Positions 24,296-32,424 of a stretch of DNA of 64,000 nucleotides are shown in pieces. A program made the translations under genes and the position numbers. The stretch is from NCBI GenBank assembly GCA_017507805.1, contig JAFWAC010000005.1:1-64000 (forward strand), read 5' to 3'. The notes under the pieces were generated by a model. The model made no database searches. It saw only the letters and a list, made by a program, of their open reading frames with translations, and was not told where the DNA came from. The stretch is from Clostridia bacterium (GTDB lineage Bacteria; Bacillota; Clostridia; Oscillospirales; Acutalibacteraceae). Position 1 is the first letter of the stretch; each line of letters opens with the position of its first letter.

Positions 24296-26089
24296 ATGAA
24301 AGAATTTACCTCAACCGAATTGAGAAATACCTGGAAAAAATTCTATTCCGAGCGCGGTCATATTGATGCAGGCACCGTTTCCCTTGTTTCAGATGGCTCA
24401 ACCGGAGTGCTTTTTAATGTTGCCGGTATGCAGCCCCTGATGCCCTACCTTTTGGGCAAAACCCACCCTCTGGGCAACAGACTTTTTAATGTTCAGGGCT
24501 GTGTGAGAACAAATGATATTGATTCTGTTGGTGATGAGAGCCATGTTACCTTTTTTGAAATGATGGGTAGCTGGAGTCTTGGCGATTATTTTAAAAAGGA
24601 GAGAACACAGTGGAGCTATGAGCTTCTTACAGATGTTCTCGGCTTTGCGCCGGACAGACTTGCCGCAACCGTTTTTGAGGGCAATGAAAAAGCCCCTCGC
24701 GATACAGAAACGGCTGAATACCGCATCGCTTCGGGCTTTAGTCCCGAAAATATATACTACCTGCCCGAGGAGGACAATTGGTGGGGACTTGAATACGGTC
24801 CTTGCGGTCCTGACAGTGAAATGTTCTACATCACCGATAAGGCACCCTGCGGCCCCGATTGCCGCCCCGGCTGCTCCTGCGGAAAGTATGTGGAGCTGGG
24901 TAATGATGTGTTTATGCAGTATGAGAAGCATGAGGACGGCACAATAACCCCCCTGCAGAAAAAGAATGTGGACACCGGCTGGGGTCTTGAACGTATACTT
25001 GCCTTTTTACACGGCACAAGCGATGTTTACCGCACCGATTTATTCACCGCCGCAATTGCCTATATTGAAAAGGCAGCCGCTAAGGGCTACGGCGAGGATG
25101 CCGCAGTTACAAAGGCAATGCGCATTGTGGCTGACCATGTCCGCACAAGCGTTATGCTCATAGGAGACGAGGCAAGACTCGTTCCCTCAAATGTAGGAGC
25201 AGGCTATATTTTAAGACGCCTTATCCGCCGCGCAGTAAGATATGCACGCATGCTTGATATGACGGTGGAAAATCTTAAGGAATTAGCCCTCATTTATGTA
25301 AATGAGGTTTATGCTGAGTCCTACCCACAGCTTAAAGAAAACCGCGATATTATCGTGGACGAATTTGCAAAGGAATGCAGCCGTTTTGAGTCTACACTTG
25401 AAAAGGGAATTAAGGAATTCAACAAGATAATCAGACAGAGACTTGAAGCTTCTGCTGACGATAAGATGCTTGACGGAAAATCTGCCTTCCGTTTATATGA
25501 TACCTTCGGCTTCCCGATTGAGCTTACCGTTGAGCTTGCCGAGGAAAACGGCTTCACGGTTGATACTGACGGATTTAATGACGCATTTAAGGAGCATCAG
25601 GAGAAAAGCCGCAGTGTGGCTAAGGATGCTTTGAAAAGCGGACTTGAAAATACTTCTGAGGGCAGTACCAAGCATCACACTGCAACCCACCTGTTAAATG
25701 CCGCATTGAAGCAGGTTTTGGGTGCCGACACACATCAACGCGGTTCAAAGGTTTCAGAGGATCAGCTCCGCTTTGACTTTAACTGTGACGATAAGCTGAC
25801 CGATGAACAGTTAGCGGCAATTGAAAATGTGATTAACGGTTGGATTTCTGAGGGGCTTGCCGTTACCCGTGAGGAGATGCCCAAGGAAAAGGCGGTTGAG
25901 GTTGGCGCTGAACATGAGTTCATTGAAAAATATCCCGACATAGTAAGTGTTTACTTTATCGGTGAGATTTCAAAGGAAATTTGTGCCGGCCCCCATGTGG
26001 AAAACATTTCCACTCTCGGCAAATTCAAGATTTTGAAAGAAAAATCAAGCTCAAGAGGGGTGCGCCGCATAGTTGCCGCCGTTGAGTAA
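24296..26089 (+). CDS. alaS: Alanyl-tRNA synthetase, compact form
   Basis: Charges tRNA-Ala. 597 residues against about 875 usually. The class II catalytic and tRNA-recognition part (residues 1 to about 440) is complete: LRNTWKKFYSERGH, FNVAGMQPLMPYL, FFEMMGSWSLGDYFK, GLERI, and RRLIRRAVRYAR. The editing domain follows directly with HHTATH (about 462-467) and CAGPH (about 566-570; CGGTH in most). The beta-barrel insert normally between catalytic and editing domains and the whole C-Ala oligomerisation domain are missing. The frame ends cleanly before a strong terminator, so this is not a truncation by the window or an obvious frameshift. It has its own consensus promoter. Confidence 0.9.
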   Translation: MKEFTSTELRNTWKKFYSERGHIDAGTVSLVSDGSTGVLFNVAGMQPLMPYLLGKTHPLGNRLFNVQGCVRTNDIDSVGDESHVTFFEMMGSWSLGDYFKKERTQWSYELLTDVLGFAPDRLAATVFEGNEKAPRDTETAEYRIASGFSPENIYYLPEEDNWWGLEYGPCGPDSEMFYITDKAPCGPDCRPGCSCGKYVELGNDVFMQYEKHEDGTITPLQKKNVDTGWGLERILAFLHGTSDVYRTDLFTAAIAYIEKAAAKGYGEDAAVTKAMRIVADHVRTSVMLIGDEARLVPSNVGAGYILRRLIRRAVRYARMLDMTVENLKELALIYVNEVYAESYPQLKENRDIIVDEFAKECSRFESTLEKGIKEFNKIIRQRLEASADDKMLDGKSAFRLYDTFGFPIELTVELAEENGFTVDTDGFNDAFKEHQEKSRSVAKDALKSGLENTSEGSTKHHTATHLLNAALKQVLGADTHQRGSKVSEDQLRFDFNCDDKLTDEQLAAIENVINGWISEGLAVTREEMPKEKAVEVGAEHEFIEKYPDIVSVYFIGEISKEICAGPHVENISTLGKFKILKEKSSSRGVRRIVAAVE

Positions 26090-26109
26090 AACGCACTAAT
26101 AACAAAAAG

Positions 26110-26146
26110 ATGCTATAGAAGCTTACCTTTGGTTTCTATAGCATTT
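26110..26146 (+). terminator. Intrinsic terminator after alaS
   Basis: An 11-bp stem (26110-26120 with 26134-26144) followed by TTTTTAA, 20 bp after the stop. About 110 bp of AT-rich spacer without a gene separates it from toxin-antitoxin module B. Confidence 0.9.
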
Positions 26147-26257
26147 TTAATTGCAACATTGAATATTATCGTAAAATTTATGTTGGTGGTTTGTACTATA
26201 TTTTATTAATAATCAATACGAAATCTTATCAAACACTTTTCTTGAAAATCAAAAGTA

Positions 26258-26286
26258 TTGACAAAATTATAAAACAATATTATAAT
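26258..26286 (+). promoter_or_regulatory. Consensus promoter of antitoxin RNA, module B
   Basis: Perfect TTGACA (26258-26263), 17 bp, TATAAT (26281-26286), as in module A. Confidence 0.85.
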
Positions 26287-26292
26287 AAAAAT

Positions 26293-26383
26293 ACAAAAGG
26301 ACTACCAAGCAGACGGTTGTCCCATAGTTTAGTTAAAAAGATTTAACCGCACATGTTGGAAGCAGGGCGGTTATTTCTTTTTT
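26293..26383 (+). ncRNA. Candidate type I antitoxin RNA, module B
   Basis: A transcript of about 90 nt from the promoter above would carry a GGAC..GTCC hairpin (26302-26325) and end at an AACCGC/GCGGTT stem (26345-26372) followed by ATTTCTTTTTT. It overlaps the 3' end of the toxin mRNA, including the stop codon. Ends are estimates. Confidence 0.65.
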
Positions 26384-26457
26384 GTTATATTGATAACAAG
26401 TGCTATAATTGACACAACAAGAGTTCCTAAAAGGAACAATTCTTCGTATGTAACCAT
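26371..26457 (-). CDS. Holin-like type I toxin peptide, module B
   Basis: A 28-residue frame beginning MVTYEELFLLGTL and ending NITKKK: one membrane span with a lysine tail, matching the Firmicute 'putative holin-like toxin' family that usually starts MVTYEAL. AAGGGGGTGG precedes the ATG by about 7 bases. A GC hairpin in the leader (26478-26503, GAGGGC/GCCCTC) may control access to the ribosome site. Promoter at 26564-26592; terminator read on this strand at 26302-26325. The overlapping convergent RNA from the plus strand is the likely antitoxin. Confidence 0.85.
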   Translation of the reverse strand: MVTYEELFLLGTLVVSIIALVINITKKK

Positions 26458-26563
26458 TTGGCACCACCCCCTTTATTAAAGAGGGCGAAAAGTGTGCCCT
26501 CTTAAAAGAGGGGCAACCGCCTACCGTTGTGATAGTCCTTAAGGGTGCAAATGCACCGCACAT

Positions 26564-26592
26564 ATAATACCATAATACGACAAAACAATCAA
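26564..26592 (-). promoter_or_regulatory. Promoter of toxin B mRNA
   Basis: Minus strand TTGATT (26587-26592), 17 bp, TATTAT (26564-26569). Confidence 0.7.
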
Positions 26593-26616
26593 CCCTTATT
26601 TAACATTTGTTTCACC

Positions 26617-26660
26617 TTAAAACCCCCGCTTAAAATGCTTTCACATTCTAAGCGGGGGGT
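26617..26660 (-). terminator. Terminator after M23 peptidase gene
   Basis: A 10-bp GC-rich stem (26623-26632 with 26649-26658) followed on the minus strand by a GTTTTAA tract. Confidence 0.85.
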
Positions 26661-26670
26661 AAAATATCGG

Positions 26671-27918
26671 TTAATTTAATCCTATATAGGGTGCGGGGTT
26701 TACCCTCACATCGTTCACAATAACCTCAAAATGCAGATGGTTTCCGGTTGAGTAGCCCGTGTTGCCCACTGCGGCAATCATATCACCCTGAGAAACCTTT
26801 TCTCCCACACCGGCGCACAAAATGCTTGCGTGGGCATACTTTGTCTGAATTCCGTTACCGTGGTCGATTACTATGCTGTAGCCGTAATCACTGCGGTATC
26901 CGGCATAGGTGACGGTGCCGCTTGCGGCGGCAAAAATTGCAACACCGTAGTCGGCGCCCAAATCAATTCCCTTGTGGTTTCTGCCGTCCCCGTAATAAGA
27001 GGTGACAACAAATTTACCCTTTGCTATCGGGCAGATAAAGCCTGCTGAGGTCACATTTGCCTTTTCAGCGGCGCTCAGCTTCACAGGTGCTGTGCCGATG
27101 GTTACAACCTTTGTGACAGGGGTGAAAATAGTTTGCTCAGAAACCTTGGTGCGTGATTTTTCACTGCCGTTAAGGGTTTCAACCGTCTCGACCTTGCGGG
27201 TTAATCCGTTTTTGCCGGCGGTAGTTACCTCATTATAACCACAGGGCTGAGTGTTGGTCTTAACCTCTTTGGTGGTATAGGGAACAGTGACATCGGTTGT
27301 CACAGAGGAAACGGTTTTAACCGAAAGGCTGTTTATAAGCTTCTCAGCTTCCGAAATATCGCAGATCTCGGATTTGAGAAAATAACCGCTTTTGGTTTCA
27401 ACCTTATCTGTAAATGAAGCGGCGTTTTGCGCTCCCTTGATATAAAAAGCGGTGCGTCTGGCTTCAAGTAAAAGGGATAAATCGTTTTCGGTCACACAGG
27501 CAACCTGCTCACCGTTTATCGAAAGTGCAGTAGCGCGAACAAAATCACCTGTGTTTTCAATAATCGCGTCTGCAACGGCGGCGGCACTGTCAAGCTTGTC
27601 CACCACGGTTACGGTGAGAGCAAAACGGGGTGTTTGGATATTATCGTAAGCATCCTCGGTGCTGATATTTTTTGCCGCAATGCTTTTTGCATTCTCAAAA
27701 ACGGCTGTATTCTGCACCGTTGCAATTATTTTACCCGAATATTCCACATCAAAGCCGAGGGTTATGCCCACAGCCACAATACTTATAACAACGGCAAGCA
27801 ATCCCGTTAAGCAAAGAGAAAGCGCCCTTACAAATATTCTGTTAGATTTTATGAATTTGAAAGCCTTTACGAACCAATCAGCAGAAAGGAGCTTTTTAAA
27901 AAGGGCTTCAATGTCCAA
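26671..27918 (-). CDS. Membrane-anchored G5/M23 peptidoglycan endopeptidase
   Basis: A 415-residue protein: short cytoplasmic N-terminus, one membrane span (about 31-55), an extracellular region with a G5-type domain (about 195-275, VTVPYTTKEVKTNTQPCGYN), then a C-terminal M23 lysostaphin-type peptidase (about 290-415) with zinc ligands in NHKGIDLG and HLHFEV. It should cut peptide cross-bridges in the wall, or be a regulator in the SpoIIQ manner. The drawn start is TTG 27918, but the only good ribosome site (GGAGG, 27939-27943) is 20 bases away and 8 bases before an in-frame ATT at 27930, so initiation at ATT is possible. Own promoter and terminator. Confidence 0.88.
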   Translation of the reverse strand: MDIEALFKKLLSADWFVKAFKFIKSNRIFVRALSLCLTGLLAVVISIVAVGITLGFDVEYSGKIIATVQNTAVFENAKSIAAKNISTEDAYDNIQTPRFALTVTVVDKLDSAAAVADAIIENTGDFVRATALSINGEQVACVTENDLSLLLEARRTAFYIKGAQNAASFTDKVETKSGYFLKSEICDISEAEKLINSLSVKTVSSVTTDVTVPYTTKEVKTNTQPCGYNEVTTAGKNGLTRKVETVETLNGSEKSRTKVSEQTIFTPVTKVVTIGTAPVKLSAAEKANVTSAGFICPIAKGKFVVTSYYGDGRNHKGIDLGADYGVAIFAAASGTVTYAGYRSDYGYSIVIDHGNGIQTKYAHASILCAGVGEKVSQGDMIAAVGNTGYSTGNHLHFEVIVNDVRVNPAPYIGLN

Positions 27919-27978
27919 ATCCGTAAAAATAACAGTCGCCTCCTTAAATAATTACAATTTGTAATCTTTACAGGTTTT

Positions 27979-28007
27979 ATTATAACAAAAAGGTTACAAA
28001 ATTGCAA
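27979..28007 (-). promoter_or_regulatory. Sigma-A promoter of M23 peptidase gene
   Basis: Minus strand TTGCAA (28002-28007), 17 bp, TATAAT (27979-27984). An AAAAAGGTT/AACCTTTTT stem (27988-28016) overlaps it and may double as a terminator for upstream transcription. Confidence 0.7.
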
Positions 28008-28123
28008 CCTTTTTTGTAAATCTTTTTAATTTTTTTCTTAGGATTTGGTAAAATCGTTGCTTTTCACAGTTAATGGGCAAGGTGACAAGGTATTTTGTAA
28101 TTATTACACATATAGGTCGGAAA

Positions 28124-28909
28124 TCAGGAAAGCTTCAGGCTTACTTCGCCGGAGGAAAGCAGTTCTTGGCTTCCGTCCTCAAGCTCCACAAGCAGGTGGC
28201 AATCGCTGTCAATTCCGAGTGCGGCGGCTCTACGGCGGCTCTCCCCCGATATTACGGTCACATTTTTCCCGATAACACAGCTTCGGGATATATAGTAATC
28301 GAGGAAGCTTCTCTCAGCAATCTGAGGGTACTGCTCAAAAAAGCGGTTGATTATTTCGGCGGCAAAGCGGTTTCGCAGGTTTTCATCCGACCTTTCAAAA
28401 ACCGCGCCCGCTATATCCTTTATTTCATCGGCAAAGCCGTCCTTCGGGGTATATACATTGATGCCTATACCCAAAATCACCCGTTCGAGCCTGCCGTTTT
28501 GGAGGTTGAGGGTGGCTTCGGGGAGAATACCGCAAACCTTTTTGCCCTTTATCAGCACATCATTCACCCATTTGATTTCCGCCCTTGCGGAGCTTAAGGC
28601 TTCGATTGCTTCGCTGACCGCAACGGCGGCAAGCGCGGTTATAAGCACTGCATCAGCCGCCGGAATACGTGGCCTTAAGAGAATACTCATATAAATACCG
28701 CTGTTTTCTGGGGAATGGAAGGTGCGGTTAAAACGGCCTCTGCCGCAGGTTTGCCTGCCTGCAATTACGGTTGTGCCCTCAGGCTTATCGGCAAATTCTG
28801 CGGTTTTCATATAGCTGTTGGTCGAATCAACGCAGTCAAGCACAAAAATATTGCTTTGCGGATTTTTAAGGTGCTTTTTCACACCCTCGGCAGAAAGAAT
28901 ATCATTCAT
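28124..28909 (-). CDS. birA: Biotin--[acetyl-CoA-carboxylase] ligase, monofunctional
   Basis: Attaches biotin to carboxylase carrier proteins through biotinyl-AMP. 261 residues: LDCVDSTNSYMK (about 24-35), the biotinyl-AMP loop GRGRFNRTFHSP (about 56-67), IKWVNDVLIKGKKVCGIL (about 112-129) with the catalytic Lys, and ILGIGINVY. The small SH3-like C-terminal domain is present. The N-terminal helix-turn-helix of bifunctional BirA is absent, so it is an enzyme only and not a repressor. Confidence 0.95.
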   Translation of the reverse strand: MNDILSAEGVKKHLKNPQSNIFVLDCVDSTNSYMKTAEFADKPEGTTVIAGRQTCGRGRFNRTFHSPENSGIYMSILLRPRIPAADAVLITALAAVAVSEAIEALSSARAEIKWVNDVLIKGKKVCGILPEATLNLQNGRLERVILGIGINVYTPKDGFADEIKDIAGAVFERSDENLRNRFAAEIINRFFEQYPQIAERSFLDYYISRSCVIGKNVTVISGESRRRAAALGIDSDCHLLVELEDGSQELLSSGEVSLKLS

Positions 28910-28972
28910 TAAGGCACCCCACTTTTATATTATATGATTGTGTTAAATCAGGGAGAAATTTAACATTTGGCC

Positions 28973-29144
28973 CCCTCGTCAGAGGGAGGCAAAGGCTACA
29001 ATTTGTGACAATCATTTCCACAAGTAAAAAATTCTATATAATAACAAGCATTTTTCTGAATTTAATATAACATTTTTTACTGTTGTTTTCAAGTTATATA
29101 TGATAATAGAGTTATCTCGAAATTACGAGACAACTCTATTTTTT
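28973..29144. repeat. Dispersed repeat, copy 2
   Basis: About 170 bp matching copy 1 (22249-22418) in the same order: CCCTCGTCAGAGGGAGGCAA, TTTCCACAAGT, an AT-rich middle, TATATGATAATAGAG, and a terminal hairpin (29107-29136) with a T-run. Here no DUF559 gene is attached. The rest of the 266-bp gap is empty. Confidence 0.75.
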
Positions 29145-29175
29145 ATGGTATGACAAAAGCATACCGACATGCTGA

Positions 29176-29651
29176 TCATACCAAAGAATTCTTTTTTATA
29201 GCGAACAAAATATTTTTTGCGATAATAACAAGCGAAAGAAAAATGTAAAAAATCCGGATGTATTTTAAAAAAGAGAATTTCTTTACTAAAATATAAGAGG
29301 AAATGTAATAAGTCTGAAATGGAATCATCATAAAAACAAATAAGGATAGTGCTATTAATACAGAAAGTAATATATTTAGTCTTCTACTTACTTGTTTTTT
29401 TAATGTTGAAACAGTTAAAAGAACTACAGTTGTAATACTTAAAAGAACAAACGGTACGGAAAAACACATCCCAAAATATTCCCCATTTTATATATTAAAG
29501 TAGGTATATCTGCACCGCCGATTACTTCTATACCATTCATCCCTATCGCCACAGTAGATAATTCAAAAAACAGGCTTTTAATAAGTACATAACACCAAAA
29601 AAGCGATACGATACCGTAAAGCATTGATATAAAAGAAATAATGCGCTTCAT
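29176..29651 (-). pseudogene. Four-span membrane protein gene, apparently frameshifted
   Basis: Two overlapping frames make sense as one protein of about 155 residues. The first (29651 to 29439) starts MKRIISFISMLYGIVSLFW with one span and a soluble loop; the second (29469 to 29176) starts MCFSVPFVLLSITTV and has three spans and a lysine-rich tail. The first frame loses its hydrophobic character exactly where the second begins (near 29456-29470, around a G/A-rich stretch), and one added base would join them as GNILG-MCFSVP. The start overlaps the preceding lipoprotein stop (ATGA). No family recognised. It could also be two real overlapping genes or a sequencing error. Confidence 0.55.
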
Positions 29652-31135
29652 CTTGAATCCTCATTAAATACAAATAATGCCGCCGCAAAATCAACACCTG
29701 ACGGGAATTTCAAATCAAACGGATTTTCATCCGCTGAAACTTTTCCGGCAATGACTAAAGAGCCGTTTAACAACAGAGCAGAATCGCAAGGTTCATTATT
29801 TACATCACACCTGAAAATCTTTCTGTCAAGTTCTTTGCCGTCTTTGTCTATGCAGGCATTATATACACAGAAAACCCGTTCCCCTTTTTGTTTTTCTTCA
29901 GGTAAAATCTGTTCACAGGGATATTTTATCTGATAGCCGTCAAAATAATCTGTCATACCAACTACATAAGCCATGTCGTCTTTTATGTGTATTCCGAAAA
30001 CATGGTCAACAGCCATTCCCTTATTTGAAAGCGGAACTTTATAAACGATATCACCGGTTTTATTTAATTTAACAAGCATTCGGCGATAAGGCATAGACCG
30101 TTCAACACTCATATCCCAAAAAGAATCTGCACCATACCAATTTGTACCTACAGCAAGATAAAAATTACCGTTACTGTCTATAACAGCTTCTTCTATCCAA
30201 TCGTCTCCGCCACCGCCTAATGTTTTAGCCCATATTAGTTCCCTTTCAGCAGAAAAATGCATTATTATTGCCTCTGTTGCTTTTGAACTATCATAGCTTT
30301 CTGCAACCAACGGATATTTTTCTGCCAAAGATTCGTTACAAGCAGATAATAGATAAAATCCACCGTTACCGTCAGCAATTATATCAGCATCTTGTGGGTC
30401 AATATTTTTCATAAGGTCAATAGTTTCTATAAGTTCTCCCGCTTTATTCAAATAGGAAATTTTGAGCCTTCTTCCAAAATCCGATGAATTAACCGACACA
30501 AACAATACGGCAATTATATCGGGTGATATTTCTTCAATATCATGTACCGTTGCCTCAAACTCAATGCTTTCGTAAGGCATAAACCATTCGGTTTCTAAAT
30601 CACTATTTATTCTCGTAATACAAGGCGGGCAGTATGATGCCGCAACAAAACCACCGTCACTGCAAACCGCTATTTTATCAAAGCCGTTTCCGTTCTCATA
30701 AAAGTGTTCTCCATTTAGGTTTGAATTTTCATCATAGATTTGTATAACCGAATAAACCAAATCCTCTGTAACACGATGTCCCGAAACAGCAAATCCACCG
30801 TTTGGAAGATTTACCATGTCTGTAAACCTATGATTACTATCCCTGACTGAAAATTTCACTTCGGGCAATCTGCTTTCAACTACAACGGTTTCGTTTTTGG
30901 TGACAGTTTCTTCCTTTGATTTTTCTTTATTTTCTGTCTTTTCTTTTTGGGAATTGACCTTTTCATTTGATTTAGCATTCTGCTCCTCAGAACTAACAAC
31001 CGAATCAGAATCCTCTGAAATTAGATTTTGTACTTCCGAAACAAAATCGCTGTTAATATTTTCCACTATTTCCTCACAACCGCAAAGGCACACAGATAGA
31101 GCAAAAATTAACAATATGGATGTAAATTTTTTCAT
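29648..31135 (-). CDS. Lipoprotein with predicted beta-propeller
   Basis: A 495-residue secreted lipoprotein. Signal peptide with lipobox SVCLCGC at about 14-20, then a low-complexity Glu/Lys/Ser linker (about 35-85) and about 400 residues of repeated beta-strand units of the type DGGFVAAS, GNGGFYLLS, SNGNFYLAVG, DDMAYVVG, which suggests a propeller of 6-7 blades. No catalytic motif is recognised. It lies in an AraC-led operon, 11 bp after another propeller-like lipoprotein and overlapping the next gene by 4 bp. A surface sensing or binding role is inferred. Confidence 0.75.
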   Translation of the reverse strand: MKKFTSILLIFALSVCLCGCEEIVENINSDFVSEVQNLISEDSDSVVSSEEQNAKSNEKVNSQKEKTENKEKSKEETVTKNETVVVESRLPEVKFSVRDSNHRFTDMVNLPNGGFAVSGHRVTEDLVYSVIQIYDENSNLNGEHFYENGNGFDKIAVCSDGGFVAASYCPPCITRINSDLETEWFMPYESIEFEATVHDIEEISPDIIAVLFVSVNSSDFGRRLKISYLNKAGELIETIDLMKNIDPQDADIIADGNGGFYLLSACNESLAEKYPLVAESYDSSKATEAIIMHFSAERELIWAKTLGGGGDDWIEEAVIDSNGNFYLAVGTNWYGADSFWDMSVERSMPYRRMLVKLNKTGDIVYKVPLSNKGMAVDHVFGIHIKDDMAYVVGMTDYFDGYQIKYPCEQILPEEKQKGERVFCVYNACIDKDGKELDRKIFRCDVNNEPCDSALLLNGSLVIAGKVSADENPFDLKFPSGVDFAAALFVFNEDSR

Positions 31136-31146
31136 TTTACCACCTT

Positions 31147-32424
31147 TTATTTCATAGCATTCTTTAAATCTAATATTTCAGTATAGCTTTCATTTTCTGC
31201 ATTATATGTAATCATTATATGTGTTTCATCAAGCCATTGCTTAAAAGATATATTACAGCCTTTATATTTATCTATCGAAAAGTGTTTGATATGTTTTGTT
31301 ATATCAATAACTTTATCCTTTTCCATATCAATAAAAACAGGAATATATGGTTCTACAGTGTTTTCGTATACAGCATTGCCCTCATCATAATACGAAATTG
31401 GCATTTCTTTATATCCGCCTAAAAGATATCTTCCGCTTTCATTTGGGATGCCGACTATATCCATAAACGGTTTCATTTTAATGGTAAAATGCTCATTGGT
31501 TTTTAAATTATATAAATCTAATTTTCCTTTTTCCCAATTGTTTTTTATTATAATATGTGAAGTCGGATAACCTCCATAATAGGTTGCAGACTGATACGAA
31601 TCAAAAGACTTTTCTAAATCCCATTTGGTGATTTTATCATCCTTAATGTCATAATAGTAAGTTTCTGAATAATTTTCTTCGGTATTCGGTTCGTGCTCAA
31701 AATGAAAGGTTACAATTAACTTATCACCAATAAACATTTGTGGTGAGACGGTATAGCTTGTATATTTATTTTTATCATATTCCGGAATGGGAATTTGCTT
31801 TGAGTCACCGCTTTCTAAATTCATAACATAATACTTTGCTGTGCCATGTAGAATATCATATGAAGTTCCACCGTGCAAAGCAATATATTTTCCATCCGCA
31901 CTTATTCCTGCATAGGATAAAGCGTAGTCTTCCGTTTCGGTAAAAATCAGATTATATTCATCGTTAAACACATTATAAATAATTGGCTTTGTTACAGCAG
32001 AACCCCATATCAAAATATTTTCAGGGTTATTAGGAATCGGCTCTAATACAATCTGTGCACCAATTTGTTTGTAATCTATATTTGCATAGGGATAAACCGT
32101 GCTTTTGTAAATATAATACTTGATTGGTAATTTAAATTCTTCAAATAAAGCACTAATATCCGAATTTAATTTTATTTCGGTTTCAAACGATTCTAATTGC
32201 AATAGGTCACCATCGATGTATGCGTATGCGTTCTCAATAGTGTTAACCTCTTGTTGCATAAAAGAAAGCGCATCTGTTTCTATTATTAGTCCGTCTTTAT
32301 ACCCGTGAAAACCCGCGAGAGGTAAATCTACCACACCTATAGAATGTGTGATTTCTTTGCTTCCGCAAGCAGTCAAACATAAAATTAAGATGAATGTAGT
32401 AATAAAAACAACTGATTTTTTCAT
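31147..32424 (-). CDS. Lipoprotein, propeller-like, unknown function
   Basis: A 425-residue lipoprotein with lipobox CLTAC at about 16-20 (KKSVVFITTFILILCLTACGSKE). The rest is beta-rich with WD/TolB-like units (YAGISADGKYIALHGG, MFIGDKLIVTFHFE, GRYLLGGYKEM). Its start overlaps the stop of the AraC-type regulator by 4 bp, so the two are translationally coupled. No family name can be given. AT-rich relative to neighbouring housekeeping genes. Confidence 0.75.
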   Translation of the reverse strand: MKKSVVFITTFILILCLTACGSKEITHSIGVVDLPLAGFHGYKDGLIIETDALSFMQQEVNTIENAYAYIDGDLLQLESFETEIKLNSDISALFEEFKLPIKYYIYKSTVYPYANIDYKQIGAQIVLEPIPNNPENILIWGSAVTKPIIYNVFNDEYNLIFTETEDYALSYAGISADGKYIALHGGTSYDILHGTAKYYVMNLESGDSKQIPIPEYDKNKYTSYTVSPQMFIGDKLIVTFHFEHEPNTEENYSETYYYDIKDDKITKWDLEKSFDSYQSATYYGGYPTSHIIIKNNWEKGKLDLYNLKTNEHFTIKMKPFMDIVGIPNESGRYLLGGYKEMPISYYDEGNAVYENTVEPYIPVFIDMEKDKVIDITKHIKHFSIDKYKGCNISFKQWLDETHIMITYNAENESYTEILDLKNAMK

